Of a DNA stretch of 32,202 nt, positions 12,663 through 21,800 are shown piece by piece. A model generated the notes under the pieces. That model was not told where the DNA came from, searched no databases, and saw only the letters and a list, made by a program, of their open reading frames with translations. This DNA comes from Leptotrichia wadei. Its GTDB lineage: Bacteria > Fusobacteriota > Fusobacteriia > Fusobacteriales > Leptotrichiaceae. The stretch's first letter is position 1, and the number at the start of each line of letters is the position of its first letter. Where the stretch lies: NCBI RefSeq assembly GCF_007990545.2, contig NZ_AP019830.1, positions 1 through 32,202 on the forward strand, read 5' to 3'. The position numbers and the translations under genes are program-made.

Positions 12663-14649
12663 TTACTTCACTCCTTTAAAAAGATTTTCTTTTTCTTTAT
12701 CACTTTGAACCTCTATTATAAATTGAGAATCATCAGGCATATATAATCTTCGCTTATCTTGATTCTTTCTTCCTACATTTTCCATATAAATTGAGTTAGC
12801 TTCAGATACAGGAACTCCAAAAAATTTATATATAATTTTTCCAGTATTTTTATCTTTTTCTATTTTAACTTGATCTTCGAAATAAACATACTTTACTTTT
12901 TTATCTACTATATTACCTTCTTCATCTGTTGTTTTTATAGTTTGTTCTTTTTCAAAATATCTATTTTTATTAAAATATTCATATTCAGGTTGTGGATGAA
13001 GAAAAATAATACCATTCTTATTTCTATCTTCATTATTTTCGTCAGGAATATTTATATATGCTCCTCCCATATTTTTTAATTTTTCACTATCTCCTATAGA
13101 TTGAACATAAACTTTATATTCTTTTTCTATAAGTTCTCTCATTGCTAATGTTTTCGCTATTTTTTCCTTATCTAGATCCGTTTTAGGTTTAGGTAGTTTT
13201 CCTTTCTTTTTTAAATATAAAATTGTATCTCCGTTTTCATCCAATTTAATTCCATATGTATCAAAAGTATCCGCTGATATATCTTTTGCTAATTCTTTTT
13301 GCGCATCAGAAGAAAGTTCTTTATAAACTAATTGTTCTCCTAAATAATTTGATAATTTTTCAAGATCTCCGTCTATTTTCCTAGTTCCATCATTATTTTT
13401 CTTTTCTTTTAGAACAACACTATCTCCAACATTAGTCCCAAGTTTACTAGTATCAATCTTCCCATCAGATGTATAAGTCATATTTTGATTGCTTCCCTTG
13501 TACTCTTCCTTGAAGTAGGCATTTGCAGCCTTTCCTGTGCTTTCCAGTCCTTTTTCATCTGTTCCAGTTGCTATCTGTCTTCCTGCCACTCCATTTACAA
13601 TATGGCTTGCCTCTTCTGCAAGTGTTCCGATTAATCCTGCCTTTGTTGAGTTCTCTTTTGCATTTATGTTGATTATTATTGTATGTACTCCATCTTTTGA
13701 AACATATGCTGTTCCTGCCTTGTTTTTCATTTCAGGAGTATCTTCGCCAGTTGTATATTTTACATCAAGATTGTATCCTAAATCCTTGTAGGCATCTTTC
13801 CAAGCTGAAACAACATCTTCTGACTTGTCAGCTTCATTAAGTCTTTTACCTGCTATGTTGTTCACAGTTTCATTAAGCCTTACCTCCCTAAGCTGTCCAA
13901 AGAAGTTCCTGTTATCATCTCCTCTGTCATTTATTGATTCCTTTATTGCTGTTGTTACATCTGAGATTTCTTTTTTAGCTTTCCCAATATCCTCTTTCAG
14001 TTTACCAGGATTAGTAGCATATTCAATTGTCTGGCTCTCAACATTAATATTTGTGCTTCTATGAGTGTCCTTCGTTACTTCATTGGCTTTTTCTAAGTCC
14101 CTGTTTATTGGACTTCCTTCAGTTTTTGTGATTTCAACATCTCCAACTACTGTATTTCTTGTAATACCTTGCTTGTCTCTGCTATCCTGATTAAATCCAA
14201 CATTGGTAATTCCTGGTTTCCCTCCAAGTGAAGCTCCTATTGAACCTCCTGTTGTTGTCATTGTATCATAATTTTGGATATCTTTTCCAGCATAAGTGTC
14301 AATCTTGAATGTAGAGTTTCCTTCCTTGCCTATTACAGCTCCTGTATTTTCAACTGTTCCAACATGAAGGTTACTTCCTTCTCCAACAACGAATGTACTT
14401 TGATTGTCTACGAATGCTCTATCTCCATTTGTTCTGCTTCCGTTTATGTTTACAGAGCTTGGCACTCCGTTGGCACTTATTCCAAGGCTTATTCCACTTG
14501 AGCTTCCAGTTGTCGTGCTTGTGTTCTGTCTTGAAATAACTTCCACTTTTCCAATGTTTCCAGTTACTTTTCCGCCTTCCTGGTTAAAACCGTTTAATAC
14601 CATTGAGCCTGTGTTGTTGTGAACTTCATTTACATTCTTGAAATTTCCG
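12663..14649 (-). pseudogene. Orphan CdiA C-terminal module without secretion domains
   Basis: From 14649 the frame reads G-N-F-K-N-V-N-E-V-H-N-N, exactly as inside the main cdiA, and stays ~90% similar at DNA level for 672 bp (to 13978), then diverges into its own C-terminus. A TAA lies immediately upstream at the junction, so there is no native start; ATG at 14603 would give 646 residues without signal or TPS domain. The divergent part has TLAEEASHIVNG, aligned with the HELTH of the main protein, and ends in a Lys-rich tip (DKRRLYMPDDSQFIIEVQSD). Orphan cdiA-CT/cdiI pairs are stored toxins that gain function by recombination with the full-length gene. Confidence 0.78.
13978..14649 (-). repeat. 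672-bp block shared with main cdiA (partner 21102-21770)
   Basis: Encodes MVLNGFNQEGG...NVESQTIEY...KLKEDIGKAK in both copies, differing by one codon in length and scattered substitutions. Same orientation, ~7.1 kb apart. A crossover here would put the orphan toxin tip on the main adhesin and delete the second rep gene between them. Confidence 0.85.
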
Positions 14650-15125
14650 TAGTTTTAAAAATATCTGAATCTCTATAAATTTTTCCTGTTCTTTCTCCGC
14701 CATAATAAACATAACTATAATTATCCCGCACATAAGTACTTTGAGCTAATGCTTTTCCTAATTTTTTTTCATCTGGGTTCAATTTACTAATCATCAAATT
14801 TCGTCTACCATTATGAGCATAGTAATTTAATGCTGTTTTAGGATCCGCATTTCTTAATAAATCATTCTCTGCTTCCAGTATTCCAAGCTTCCTAGCCATA
14901 TTATCTTCAGCATCGACTTTTTGTATTTTTTTCTGAGCCTCTGCTGTAATTTGTTTCCCTTTTTCTTGCTGCTTATTATACTTTCCTCTTCCTTTATGTC
15001 CAATCTGACGTTTTGGTTGGGTATTTTTTTTCTGTTGCCTATCCATTTCATTATATATTTCTATATATTTTTGAGCTTTAACTAATTGTCGTGCATAAGC
15101 TGCGTTTCCAGAACGTCGATCTAAT
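14630..15125 (-). pseudogene. Truncated toxin C-terminus from an older cassette
   Basis: An open frame without its own start reads QLDRRSGNAAYARQLVKAQK at the upstream side, passes an internal ATG at 15046, a basic Q/K/R-rich linker, and ends KIYRDSDIFK at the junction with the cdiA block (14650), where it runs out of frame to a stop at 14630. It looks like the tip of a polymorphic toxin cut when the newer orphan module was inserted. No family recognised. Confidence 0.5.
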
Positions 15126-15165
15126 TGTATTGAAAACTTAATATTAAAGAAAATTAATTTTTAAA

Positions 15166-15681
15166 TTATTTGTTCAAAATTTGGGATACACTCCAATATT
15201 TTTTTAAAATTTCATTCGCTTCATCTGCAACATAAAGTTTTATTTTTTTAATTTGACCATTATAACTAATTTTTAGTATATCATCCATATCACAAATATT
15301 TCCTTTTGAATCTTTACTATCAACACAATCAAAATTGTTAAATATTTCAAAACTTATTTCTGTATTTTTTCTCTTTAATTTTATTTCAATTCCTTTCATA
15401 TCCTTAAGATCGCTAGATACTTGCTCTTGAAACGGAGAAACATCGTAATTTTTTCCTGTAAAAATTTCATTTATTATCTCCTTTTCCTTACCTTCTATTT
15501 TTTGATTTTCTAAATATATTTCCGTATCTTTTTCATCAATATATTCTAAAATTTTATCTTTAATATTTTTAACATCAATATCTTCTTTAAAAGCGCCTAA
15601 ACTTATTAACGTAATCAAAATAAATAAAAAACTAAAAAGCCAAATAGATATAAAAATTTTTGTAAATGAATTATTATTCAT
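15166..15681 (-). CDS. Membrane-anchored candidate immunity protein
   Basis: A 171-residue protein starting MNNNSFTK at 15681 with GGAGGG upstream; the longer frame from 15702 lacks a ribosome site. Residues ~8-30 (IFISIWLFSFLFILITLISL) form one membrane span, followed by a soluble part with several Cys and Asp. Its ATG overlaps the TGA of an upstream toxin remnant (ATGA). I recognise no family. It is probably the surviving immunity gene of a lost toxin. Confidence 0.45.
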   Translation of the reverse strand: MNNNSFTKIFISIWLFSFLFILITLISLGAFKEDIDVKNIKDKILEYIDEKDTEIYLENQKIEGKEKEIINEIFTGKNYDVSPFQEQVSSDLKDMKGIEIKLKRKNTEISFEIFNNFDCVDSKDSKGNICDMDDILKISYNGQIKKIKLYVADEANEILKKYWSVSQILNK

Positions 15682-15822
15682 TTTGTGATAGCCCTCCACC
15701 AATTAAATGGATTTGGTAATAGATTTAAAAGTTTAGTTATGTTATTAGGAACTTTTTTTGAATCAGTAATTTTACTTAAATTTAATTGATTTTTATTGCA
15801 TTTTCTAATTTTACATCTCCCC
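15678..15822 (-). pseudogene. Remnant of a third toxin C-terminus
   Basis: The frame ending at 15678 reads NQLNLSKITDSKKVPNNITK, then LLNLLPNPFNWWRAITK and TGA, protein-like sequence without a start codon. It stops inside the start of the candidate immunity gene. It abuts the truncated YoeB-like gene upstream, so a deletion joined two unrelated genes here. Confidence 0.4.
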
Positions 15823-15867
15823 CTATATTAAAATTAACCATGTTTCATCAGTCCATGATTTAATCAT
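15823..15867 (-). pseudogene. Truncated YoeB/Txe-like toxin start
   Basis: ATG at 15867 overlaps the end of the DinJ-like antitoxin gene and reads MIKSWTDETW before passing into unrelated sequence and a TAG at 15823. MIKSWTDEtW is the typical N-terminus of Txe/YoeB toxins. The toxin is therefore lost after about ten codons. Confidence 0.55.
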
Positions 15868-16114
15868 AATCAATCTCATGAACAGTTCCACCAGTTTTTT
15901 CCATCTGCTCAATAGATTTTTTTAATCTTTCAATGTTTTTTTGACTATAGAAAGGGGCTGCATCTAGTTCAAACGGCATTTTTCTTTCACGAGTAAATTT
16001 TTTTGCAAAGATATTAAATGCTGTCCCTATTGAAATTCCTATGTCTTTACAAATTTCTTCCATTTCTTTTTTTGTATCTTTATCTATTCTAAAATTAACA
16101 ACAACTTTTTCCAT
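15860..16114 (-). CDS. RelB/DinJ-family antitoxin, toxin lost
   Basis: An 84-residue protein: MEKVVVNFRIDKDTKKEMEE starts the ribbon-helix-helix domain, followed by DIGISIGTAFNIFAKKFTRERKMPFEL, the signature stretch of RelB/DinJ antitoxins, and a toxin-binding tail. AAAGGAATTG precedes the start. Its promoter and operator are intact but the toxin gene is only a stub, so it is a solitary antitoxin that might still block a homologous toxin elsewhere or act only as a repressor. Confidence 0.8.
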   Translation of the reverse strand: MEKVVVNFRIDKDTKKEMEEICKDIGISIGTAFNIFAKKFTRERKMPFELDAAPFYSQKNIERLKKSIEQMEKTGGTVHEIDYD

Positions 16115-16135
16115 ATAACATCAATTCCTTTCATT

Positions 16136-16173
16136 TGATATAATTATTATATCATTTAAAATTATTTTATCAA
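16136..16173 (-). promoter_or_regulatory. Promoter and operator of the DinJ-like gene
   Basis: On the minus strand TTGATA (16173-16168), 16 bp, TATAAT (16151-16146). The perfect palindrome TGATATAATTATTATATCA (16136-16154) covers the -10 box. Confidence 0.72.
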
Positions 16174-16590
16174 TATTTTTAATAATATTTTTTTAAATTA
16201 ATTACAATTTTTAAAATTTTTTGTTTAAAATAATTTTTTAGTTTCTTTTATTGTATCTTTCAGATATTTCATAACCCATATGAATAATAACGTTAAGTAT
16301 TATTAAAAGTACCAAAATAATATAAAATTTATAAATAAAAAGTACTAAAACAATAAATTAAATAAAGTATTTTTTTGAGAAAAACTATAGTGTTTTAATT
16401 CTTATTTAACTAAACAAATTTTATTTAAATTTAAAAAATTAAGAATTTTATTCCCTTTTATTTATACCCTTTTTATATATATCTTTTAATTATACATATA
16501 CTTTTAGAGCATTTTTTGAAAAAAATTGATATGCTCCTAACTATGATAAACATTGGGATTGCCTATTATTGAAAAAATTGTTTTTTGTGA
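16174..16590. other. Extremely A+T-rich stretch before origin 2
   Basis: No gene is visible. It contains two AAAGTACC/TAAAA repeats (near 16305 and 16338), also echoed near 7968, and a GAGCAT...ATGCTC hairpin (near 16507-16532). Being next to iterons, it is a candidate DNA-unwinding element. I see no good DnaA box. Confidence 0.4.
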
Positions 16591-16592
16591 TT

Positions 16593-16724
16593 AAAAAGGT
16601 CATTTTGGGAAAATAAAAGGGGCAAAAAGGGAGAATAAAAAGGACATTTTGGGAATTTAAAAGGTCAAAAAGGGAAATTAAAAAGGACGTTTTGGGAAAA
16701 TAAGAAGGTCAAAATTATTGAAAT
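16593..16724. repeat. Six iterons (21-22 bp) of origin 2, alternating types
   Basis: The GG of each unit falls at 16598, 16620, 16642, 16663, 16685 and 16707. Odd units read GGxCATTTTGGG or GGACGTTTTGGG, even units GGTCAAAAAGGG or similar, so the true period is 43-44 bp. They end at the rep promoter. Such direct repeats bind Rep_3 initiators. Confidence 0.85.
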
Positions 16725-16746
16725 GCCCGTTTTAATATGGTAAAAT
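16718..16746 (+). promoter_or_regulatory. Promoter of the intact rep gene
   Basis: TTGAAA (16718-16723), 17 bp, TAAAAT (16741-16746). The spacer contains GCCCGTTTT, a partial inverted iteron, so Rep may repress its own promoter. Confidence 0.75.
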
Positions 16747-16781
16747 AACTATAGAAAATAAATAAAAATGGGAGGACAATT

Positions 16782-17786
16782 ATGGCAAATGAAATTGTTA
16801 AGTTTAACAATCAGTTTAATAATGTTGCTTTGAAAGGGTTTACAAGTCAGGAACTGAATTTATTAATTACCATTGCTTCCAAATTAAAGGAAAAAGAGGG
16901 GGAAAAAGTTACTTTTGATTTCTTTGACTTGAAAAAATATATCAAGCTGAATAAAAATGAAACAACAAAAGAGTTTATAAAAAATGTAATGAACGTCAAC
17001 AAGAAATTATTAAAAATAAATTTTACATTCTACAATCAGAATAAAATAATCCAGTTTGCCTTATTCAAGTCTTTTGTAATTGATACGGATCTTCAGACTT
17101 TGGAAGTTTCCGTTAATGATGAATTTCTATTTTTGTTAAATGAATTGACTTCAAACTTTACACGCTTTGAACTGGAGGAATTTGTAAAATTCAAGTCTAC
17201 TTATACAAAAGAATTTTATCGTAGAATGAAGCAATTCAGGCATACTGGAGTCTGGAAAATTTCCATAGATGATTTTAATAGACTATTAGGAATTTCTGAA
17301 AGCTATAAAATATCAGATATTGATAAAAGGGTTTTTCAGCCTATTTTAAGCGAACTTGGAGAAAAATACAACTTGAAAATAATAAAAAAATATTCAAAAA
17401 AAACAGGGCGTGGGAGAAGCAGTGTCAGTGGATTTGAATTTCATTTTAAAAAAGAAAATAGGAGAGTTGTTGAACAGGAAAACCTTGAAGAGATTAAACA
17501 GGCAGGATTTGACATAGAAAAAGTTAGGGAGCATAAAATAAAAGAAAAAATACAGAAGGAAGAAAAAAATAGGATAAATAAAGTATCCGATTTTTATTTG
17601 TACAGAAAAGTTAAAATGTACGACAGTTTTTATGAGCAGTACAATTATCTTGAAATTCTGGCATTCAATCAAAAAAATGATAAATTAAACGTAAAAATCA
17701 GAAATGTAGATGATAGCTATGTTCAGGACTTTACTTTTGACAGTTTCAAAAATTTTGAAAACTGGTTTAGGAAATATGCTATCTAA
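16782..17786 (+). CDS. repB: Rep_3-family replication initiator
   Basis: A 334-residue initiator with tandem winged-helix character: GFTSQELNLLITIASKLKEK in domain 1, LEEFVKFKSTYTKEFYRRMK, QFRHTGVWKISIDDFNRLLG in the linker and helix-turn-helix of domain 2, then TGRGRSSVSGFEFHF. A long charged coil follows (about 225-270) before a C-terminal domain ending NFENWFRKYAI. ATG has GGGAGG upstream. Six iterons lie just before it. Rep_3 proteins bind iterons and melt the origin. It is the intact paralogue of the broken gene at 10762-11692. Confidence 0.9.
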   Translation: MANEIVKFNNQFNNVALKGFTSQELNLLITIASKLKEKEGEKVTFDFFDLKKYIKLNKNETTKEFIKNVMNVNKKLLKINFTFYNQNKIIQFALFKSFVIDTDLQTLEVSVNDEFLFLLNELTSNFTRFELEEFVKFKSTYTKEFYRRMKQFRHTGVWKISIDDFNRLLGISESYKISDIDKRVFQPILSELGEKYNLKIIKKYSKKTGRGRSSVSGFEFHFKKENRRVVEQENLEEIKQAGFDIEKVREHKIKEKIQKEEKNRINKVSDFYLYRKVKMYDSFYEQYNYLEILAFNQKNDKLNVKIRNVDDSYVQDFTFDSFKNFENWFRKYAI

Positions 17787-17811
17787 CCTATTCAAAAATA
17801 TCATCTAAAAA

Positions 17812-17902
17812 GCCCATATAACATCCATACAGCTCAAAAAATCAATTTTTGGTATAAAACTATGCCTTAAATGAAAATTTTAGCTTGTAGGGAGTATATG
17901 GG
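17812..17902 (+). other. Conserved TTTTTGGTATAAA element, copy C
   Basis: CCCATATA (17813-17820) pairs perfectly with TATATGGG (17895-17902) and encloses TTTTTGGTATAAA (17848-17860) and ATGAAAATTTT. Two relatives occur in the long inverted repeats. It lies right after the intact rep gene, without an obvious frame. Function unknown. Confidence 0.5.
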
Positions 17903-17965
17903 TGAATTTAGTATAATTAAAGTTTTTTGTATTAATTATTTAGAATGTATGAAAATGAGAGAAAA

Positions 17966-17997
17966 AATAATCGCTGTCTTTTACAACAACGATTATT
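17966..17997. terminator. Hairpin between rep and the CDI immunity gene
   Basis: AATAATCG (17966-17973) pairs with CGATTATT (17990-17997), between two convergent genes, with A tracts on one side and weak T tracts on the other. Confidence 0.5.
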
Positions 17998-18062
17998 TGA
18001 AATTTTATAATTCAACTCTCACTTTCAATTTCTAATTTAAAATTTTTCTGTATTAACTTTTT

Positions 18063-18809
18063 CTATTTTTTATTATTTTCAAGTAAATTATACAATTTTA
18101 TTAAATCCTCGTTCAAAGAATAGTAATAAGTATCTAGAAACCAATCTTCAAAATATACTTCATTAGAAAAATTTAAATATTTATGCAAATCTGAATAAAT
18201 CCTAAAATTAGAATTGAAATTAACTATAGATTCATACTCTTCTTTCTTAGAATAAATGTATTCTGCTACTTTTTCTATTTTTTTTAATTTATCTTGAAAA
18301 TCATCTATTTTTTCCATCTTTTTTTTCATTTTTTCATATTCATGCAAATCTAAATAATAATTAAAATCTTTTGATAAATATATTATTACTTCTGAATCAA
18401 TTATCTTTTTATTAAAAAATGTTGTTTCAGGAAGATCAGTAGTTGTAATTCTTGGAATAACTGATATACCCTTTGATAAATACATTTTTTTATCTAATTG
18501 TTTTACTAAATTTTTAATTTCATCACTATAATTTTTTAATTCATCTTCTTTTATAGTAAATTCTTTTATTTTATCTTTATCTATCAAAAGGGAGCAATTT
18601 GAAACCAAAAAATTTGATAAATTATATTCTTTAAGACATAAAGACAATTTTTGTTTCGTTTTTAATATTTTTATTTTTTCATCTTTCTCTATTTCCATAT
18701 TTAACCAATTTTTATCATCTCTTATATTATTATTTATTCTAGCTATTTCTTTACAATTTACACTGATACCAATCAGAAAAAAAATAATTATTTTTTTTAA
18801 ATAGTTCAT
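18063..18809 (-). CDS. Candidate immunity protein of the main CdiA
   Basis: A 248-residue protein with a signal-like N-terminus, MNYLKKIIIFFLIGISVNC, whose Cys19 could be lipidated although the box (SVNC) is weak. The rest is Lys/Glu-rich and helical, ending in a Tyr-rich segment. The ATG overlaps the cdiA stop by one base (TAATG), so production is coupled to the toxin. I recognise no family. By position it is the CdiI-type protector; an export signal suits a toxin with an envelope target. Confidence 0.55.
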   Translation of the reverse strand: MNYLKKIIIFFLIGISVNCKEIARINNNIRDDKNWLNMEIEKDEKIKILKTKQKLSLCLKEYNLSNFLVSNCSLLIDKDKIKEFTIKEDELKNYSDEIKNLVKQLDKKMYLSKGISVIPRITTTDLPETTFFNKKIIDSEVIIYLSKDFNYYLDLHEYEKMKKKMEKIDDFQDKLKKIEKVAEYIYSKKEEYESIVNFNSNFRIYSDLHKYLNFSNEVYFEDWFLDTYYYSLNEDLIKLYNLLENNKK

Positions 18810-21800
18810 TAGTATACACCTCTTTTTAAATTCTCTTTACCATGATTTATCATAGTTTTAACTTCAGTAGAGTTTGGAGTGGATGATTTTTCATATTTAC
18901 TACCTTTTATTCCCGTTGTGTTAATCTCTTCTTTATTAGTTGGATAATCAAAAAACGGAATATTCAAATTCACAGTAGTTTGTGAATTTTTTTTTGCTTT
19001 ATTCATTTTTTCTTCAAGTTCAATTCTAAAAAATTTGTAATAATCTGAATTTTTATCTTCTAATTTTTTTAATATTTCTGAATGTACAGTATCTATCTTA
19101 CCCTCTTTATTATAAGCTGTAAAATTTTTATTTTTCAAATTATTTATAATTTTATTATAGAAATCATCTAATGAATCTGCTAATACAGGTACTTCAAATT
19201 TTCTTTCCCCACTAAAATGAATTCCATTTCCATCTCTATATATTTGATAATGAGGTGTTAATACTTCGTTTATGCCCTCTTGATTATGGGAACCATGATT
19301 CAATTCGTGTGAATAAGCTACATAGGGTATAAATGTTTCGTCTTGATCTCTTACTTTAATTAATCCTGTCTTTTTATCAATTCCATCATACACTTTATAA
19401 GAAATGTTTTTATATTTGTCTATATGATAGTCTATGCCTAGTATTGAATCTGAACCTTTTCCTTCTATTCCATTGTCTATCACAGCATCCTTAGGTGATA
19501 CTGAATTCACATAGGCATTCCCCGGAGTATTTCTGACAAAAATTGTATTTTGATCCTTTATAACTCTTTCTATTAAATTATTTTCACTTGTATAGTTTTT
19601 TCCATCCCAAACTTTTGTATCAAATGTTTCATTTGAATTTTTAATTTCAGGTTCTCCATTCCAGGAATTTAAAATTTCTGCTTTATCTTCTCCTTTGTAC
19701 ATATAATTCTCATTAATAAAAGCTACCTTTCCAGTTATTGAATGTTTAGCTGAAGGACTTTTAACTTTTCCTTTTTCCCAAACTATTTGTGAAGATGATA
19801 ATTTACCATCATTTCCAGCATACCATACAAAATCGTCTTCATCTATTACAAGTGGTCTATTTGTTAATTTTTGAGTATTTGCATAAAAATCTTTAAAAAA
19901 TTGAGATTCCCATCTCATCTTATTAGCAATTTTATCAGTATCTTGAGCCACTATTCTTTCTAATGAAGCATTTTTTATTATATCCTGCGAAATTTGAGAA
20001 TTATTTTTTAAATCCTCAATTGTTACACTAATACCAAATTTTCTGCCTATTTCTTTAACTTTTTCATCATCATTCAAATTTTTATTATTTAAAATTTCTT
20101 TTAAATTATTTTCTGCATTTGAACTTTTTAAAATTGTCCCTCTGATTATTTCGGGTATATTTTTTTCTGCTGTTGCCAAATCAGAATTAGAAATACCATA
20201 TTTCTGAATTATTTCTTCTCCTATCTTTTTCTTGTTATCTCCGCTAGCATTTTTATAATCAGTTAGTTTATTCTGTAATTCACTTTGTAAATCTCCTGTA
20301 ACACTTTTAGCTAAAAGTTCTTTACCTTCTAAATCCAAACTTTTTATAGAATTTGGCAAGTTATAACTTTTAATCCCTAACTTATCTTGTATTTCTTTTT
20401 CTAATTTAGAAATTAAGTTCATATCTTTTCCTACTTCTATAAAATTATCTTCGGCAGAGTGAACAACTTCATTTTGTTTTGCACTTCTATATATTCTAAG
20501 ATAATTCGATATTTTTAACTTCTCTTCAATATCCTGATAACTAGCCAGCCTATCTTTTTGTTCCCTAGTCAATGTTTCACTGTTCCAGTTCAATCCTCCA
20601 CCAGTTCTAGCAAGATAACCCTTATCCATTGCCTTCTCTATAAATCCTGAAGCTCTTGCTTCTCCAAAGTTGGCTAGTAGTTCTGTATCTTTACCAGTTA
20701 CGTTATGTGTTAGTTCGTGTCCGAATACCGAATTTAAGTTAAAGTTGCTTACTGATGAAATATTGTCCGCATTTAGCCATATTGAGCCATCTTCAGCTAC
20801 AAATCCTGCTGCATTCATTTTATTTTTGGCATTAGGATCATCTTGCGATACTTCTGAGTTGACATAGAAGTTAATTTCTAATTTCTTGCCGTTCTTTGCG
20901 AAAATTTCTCCATATTTATCCTGCATTTCCTGTGCTATCTGCTCTTTTGTCTTTCCTTTAGTGTCAATATAGCCTAGATTTCTTACAGTTTCCTGAACCC
21001 TTTCAGTTCTTAGGAAGTCAAGGAAGCCATTTTTTTCTTTAGAGCCGATTGTATTGAAAGCCGCTTTTGCCACAGCACCAACCGCTTCAATTTCATCCTT
21101 GGCTTTCCCAATATCCTCTTTCAGTTTAGCTGGATTAGTAAGATATTCAATAGTCTGGCTCTCTACATTGATATTGGTACTGCTATGAGTGTCCCTCGTT
21201 ACTTCATTGGCTTTTCCTAAGTCCCTGTTTATTTGGCTTCCCTCAGCTCCTGCAATCTCAACATCTCCGACTACTGTATTTCTTGTGATTCCTTGCTTGT
21301 CCCTGCTGTCCTGATTAAATCCAACGTTTGTAATTCTCGGTTTTCCTGTTGAAATTCCAAGTGATCCGCCTGTTGTCTTCATTGTGTCGTGATTCTGAAT
21401 ATCTTTTCCAACATAGCTGTCAATCTTGAAAGTTGAGTTTCCTTCCTTTCCAACTACAGCTCCTGTATTTTCAAGCGTTCCGACGTGAAGACTACTTCCA
21501 TTTCCGACAATGAATGTGCTTTGGTTGTCTACGAATGCTCTATCTCCATTTGTTCTGCTTCCGTTTATGTTTACAGAGCTTGGCACTCCATTTGCACTTA
21601 TTCCAAGGCTCATTCCGCTTGAACTTCCAGTTGTGGTGCTTGTATTCTGTCTTGAAACAACTTCAACTTTTCCAATATTTCCAGTTAGTTTTCCACCTTC
21701 CTGATTAAAGCCATTTAATACCATTGAGCCTGTGTTGTTATGAACTTCATTTACATTCTTGAAGTTTCCGTTTGCATAGACAGTTTCAACTGTATTCTGG

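Noticed and set aside
14854-15051. 65-codon minus-strand frame MKWIGNRKK...
   Set aside because: It is an alternative frame of the truncated toxin fragment, which reads more like protein in the other frame.
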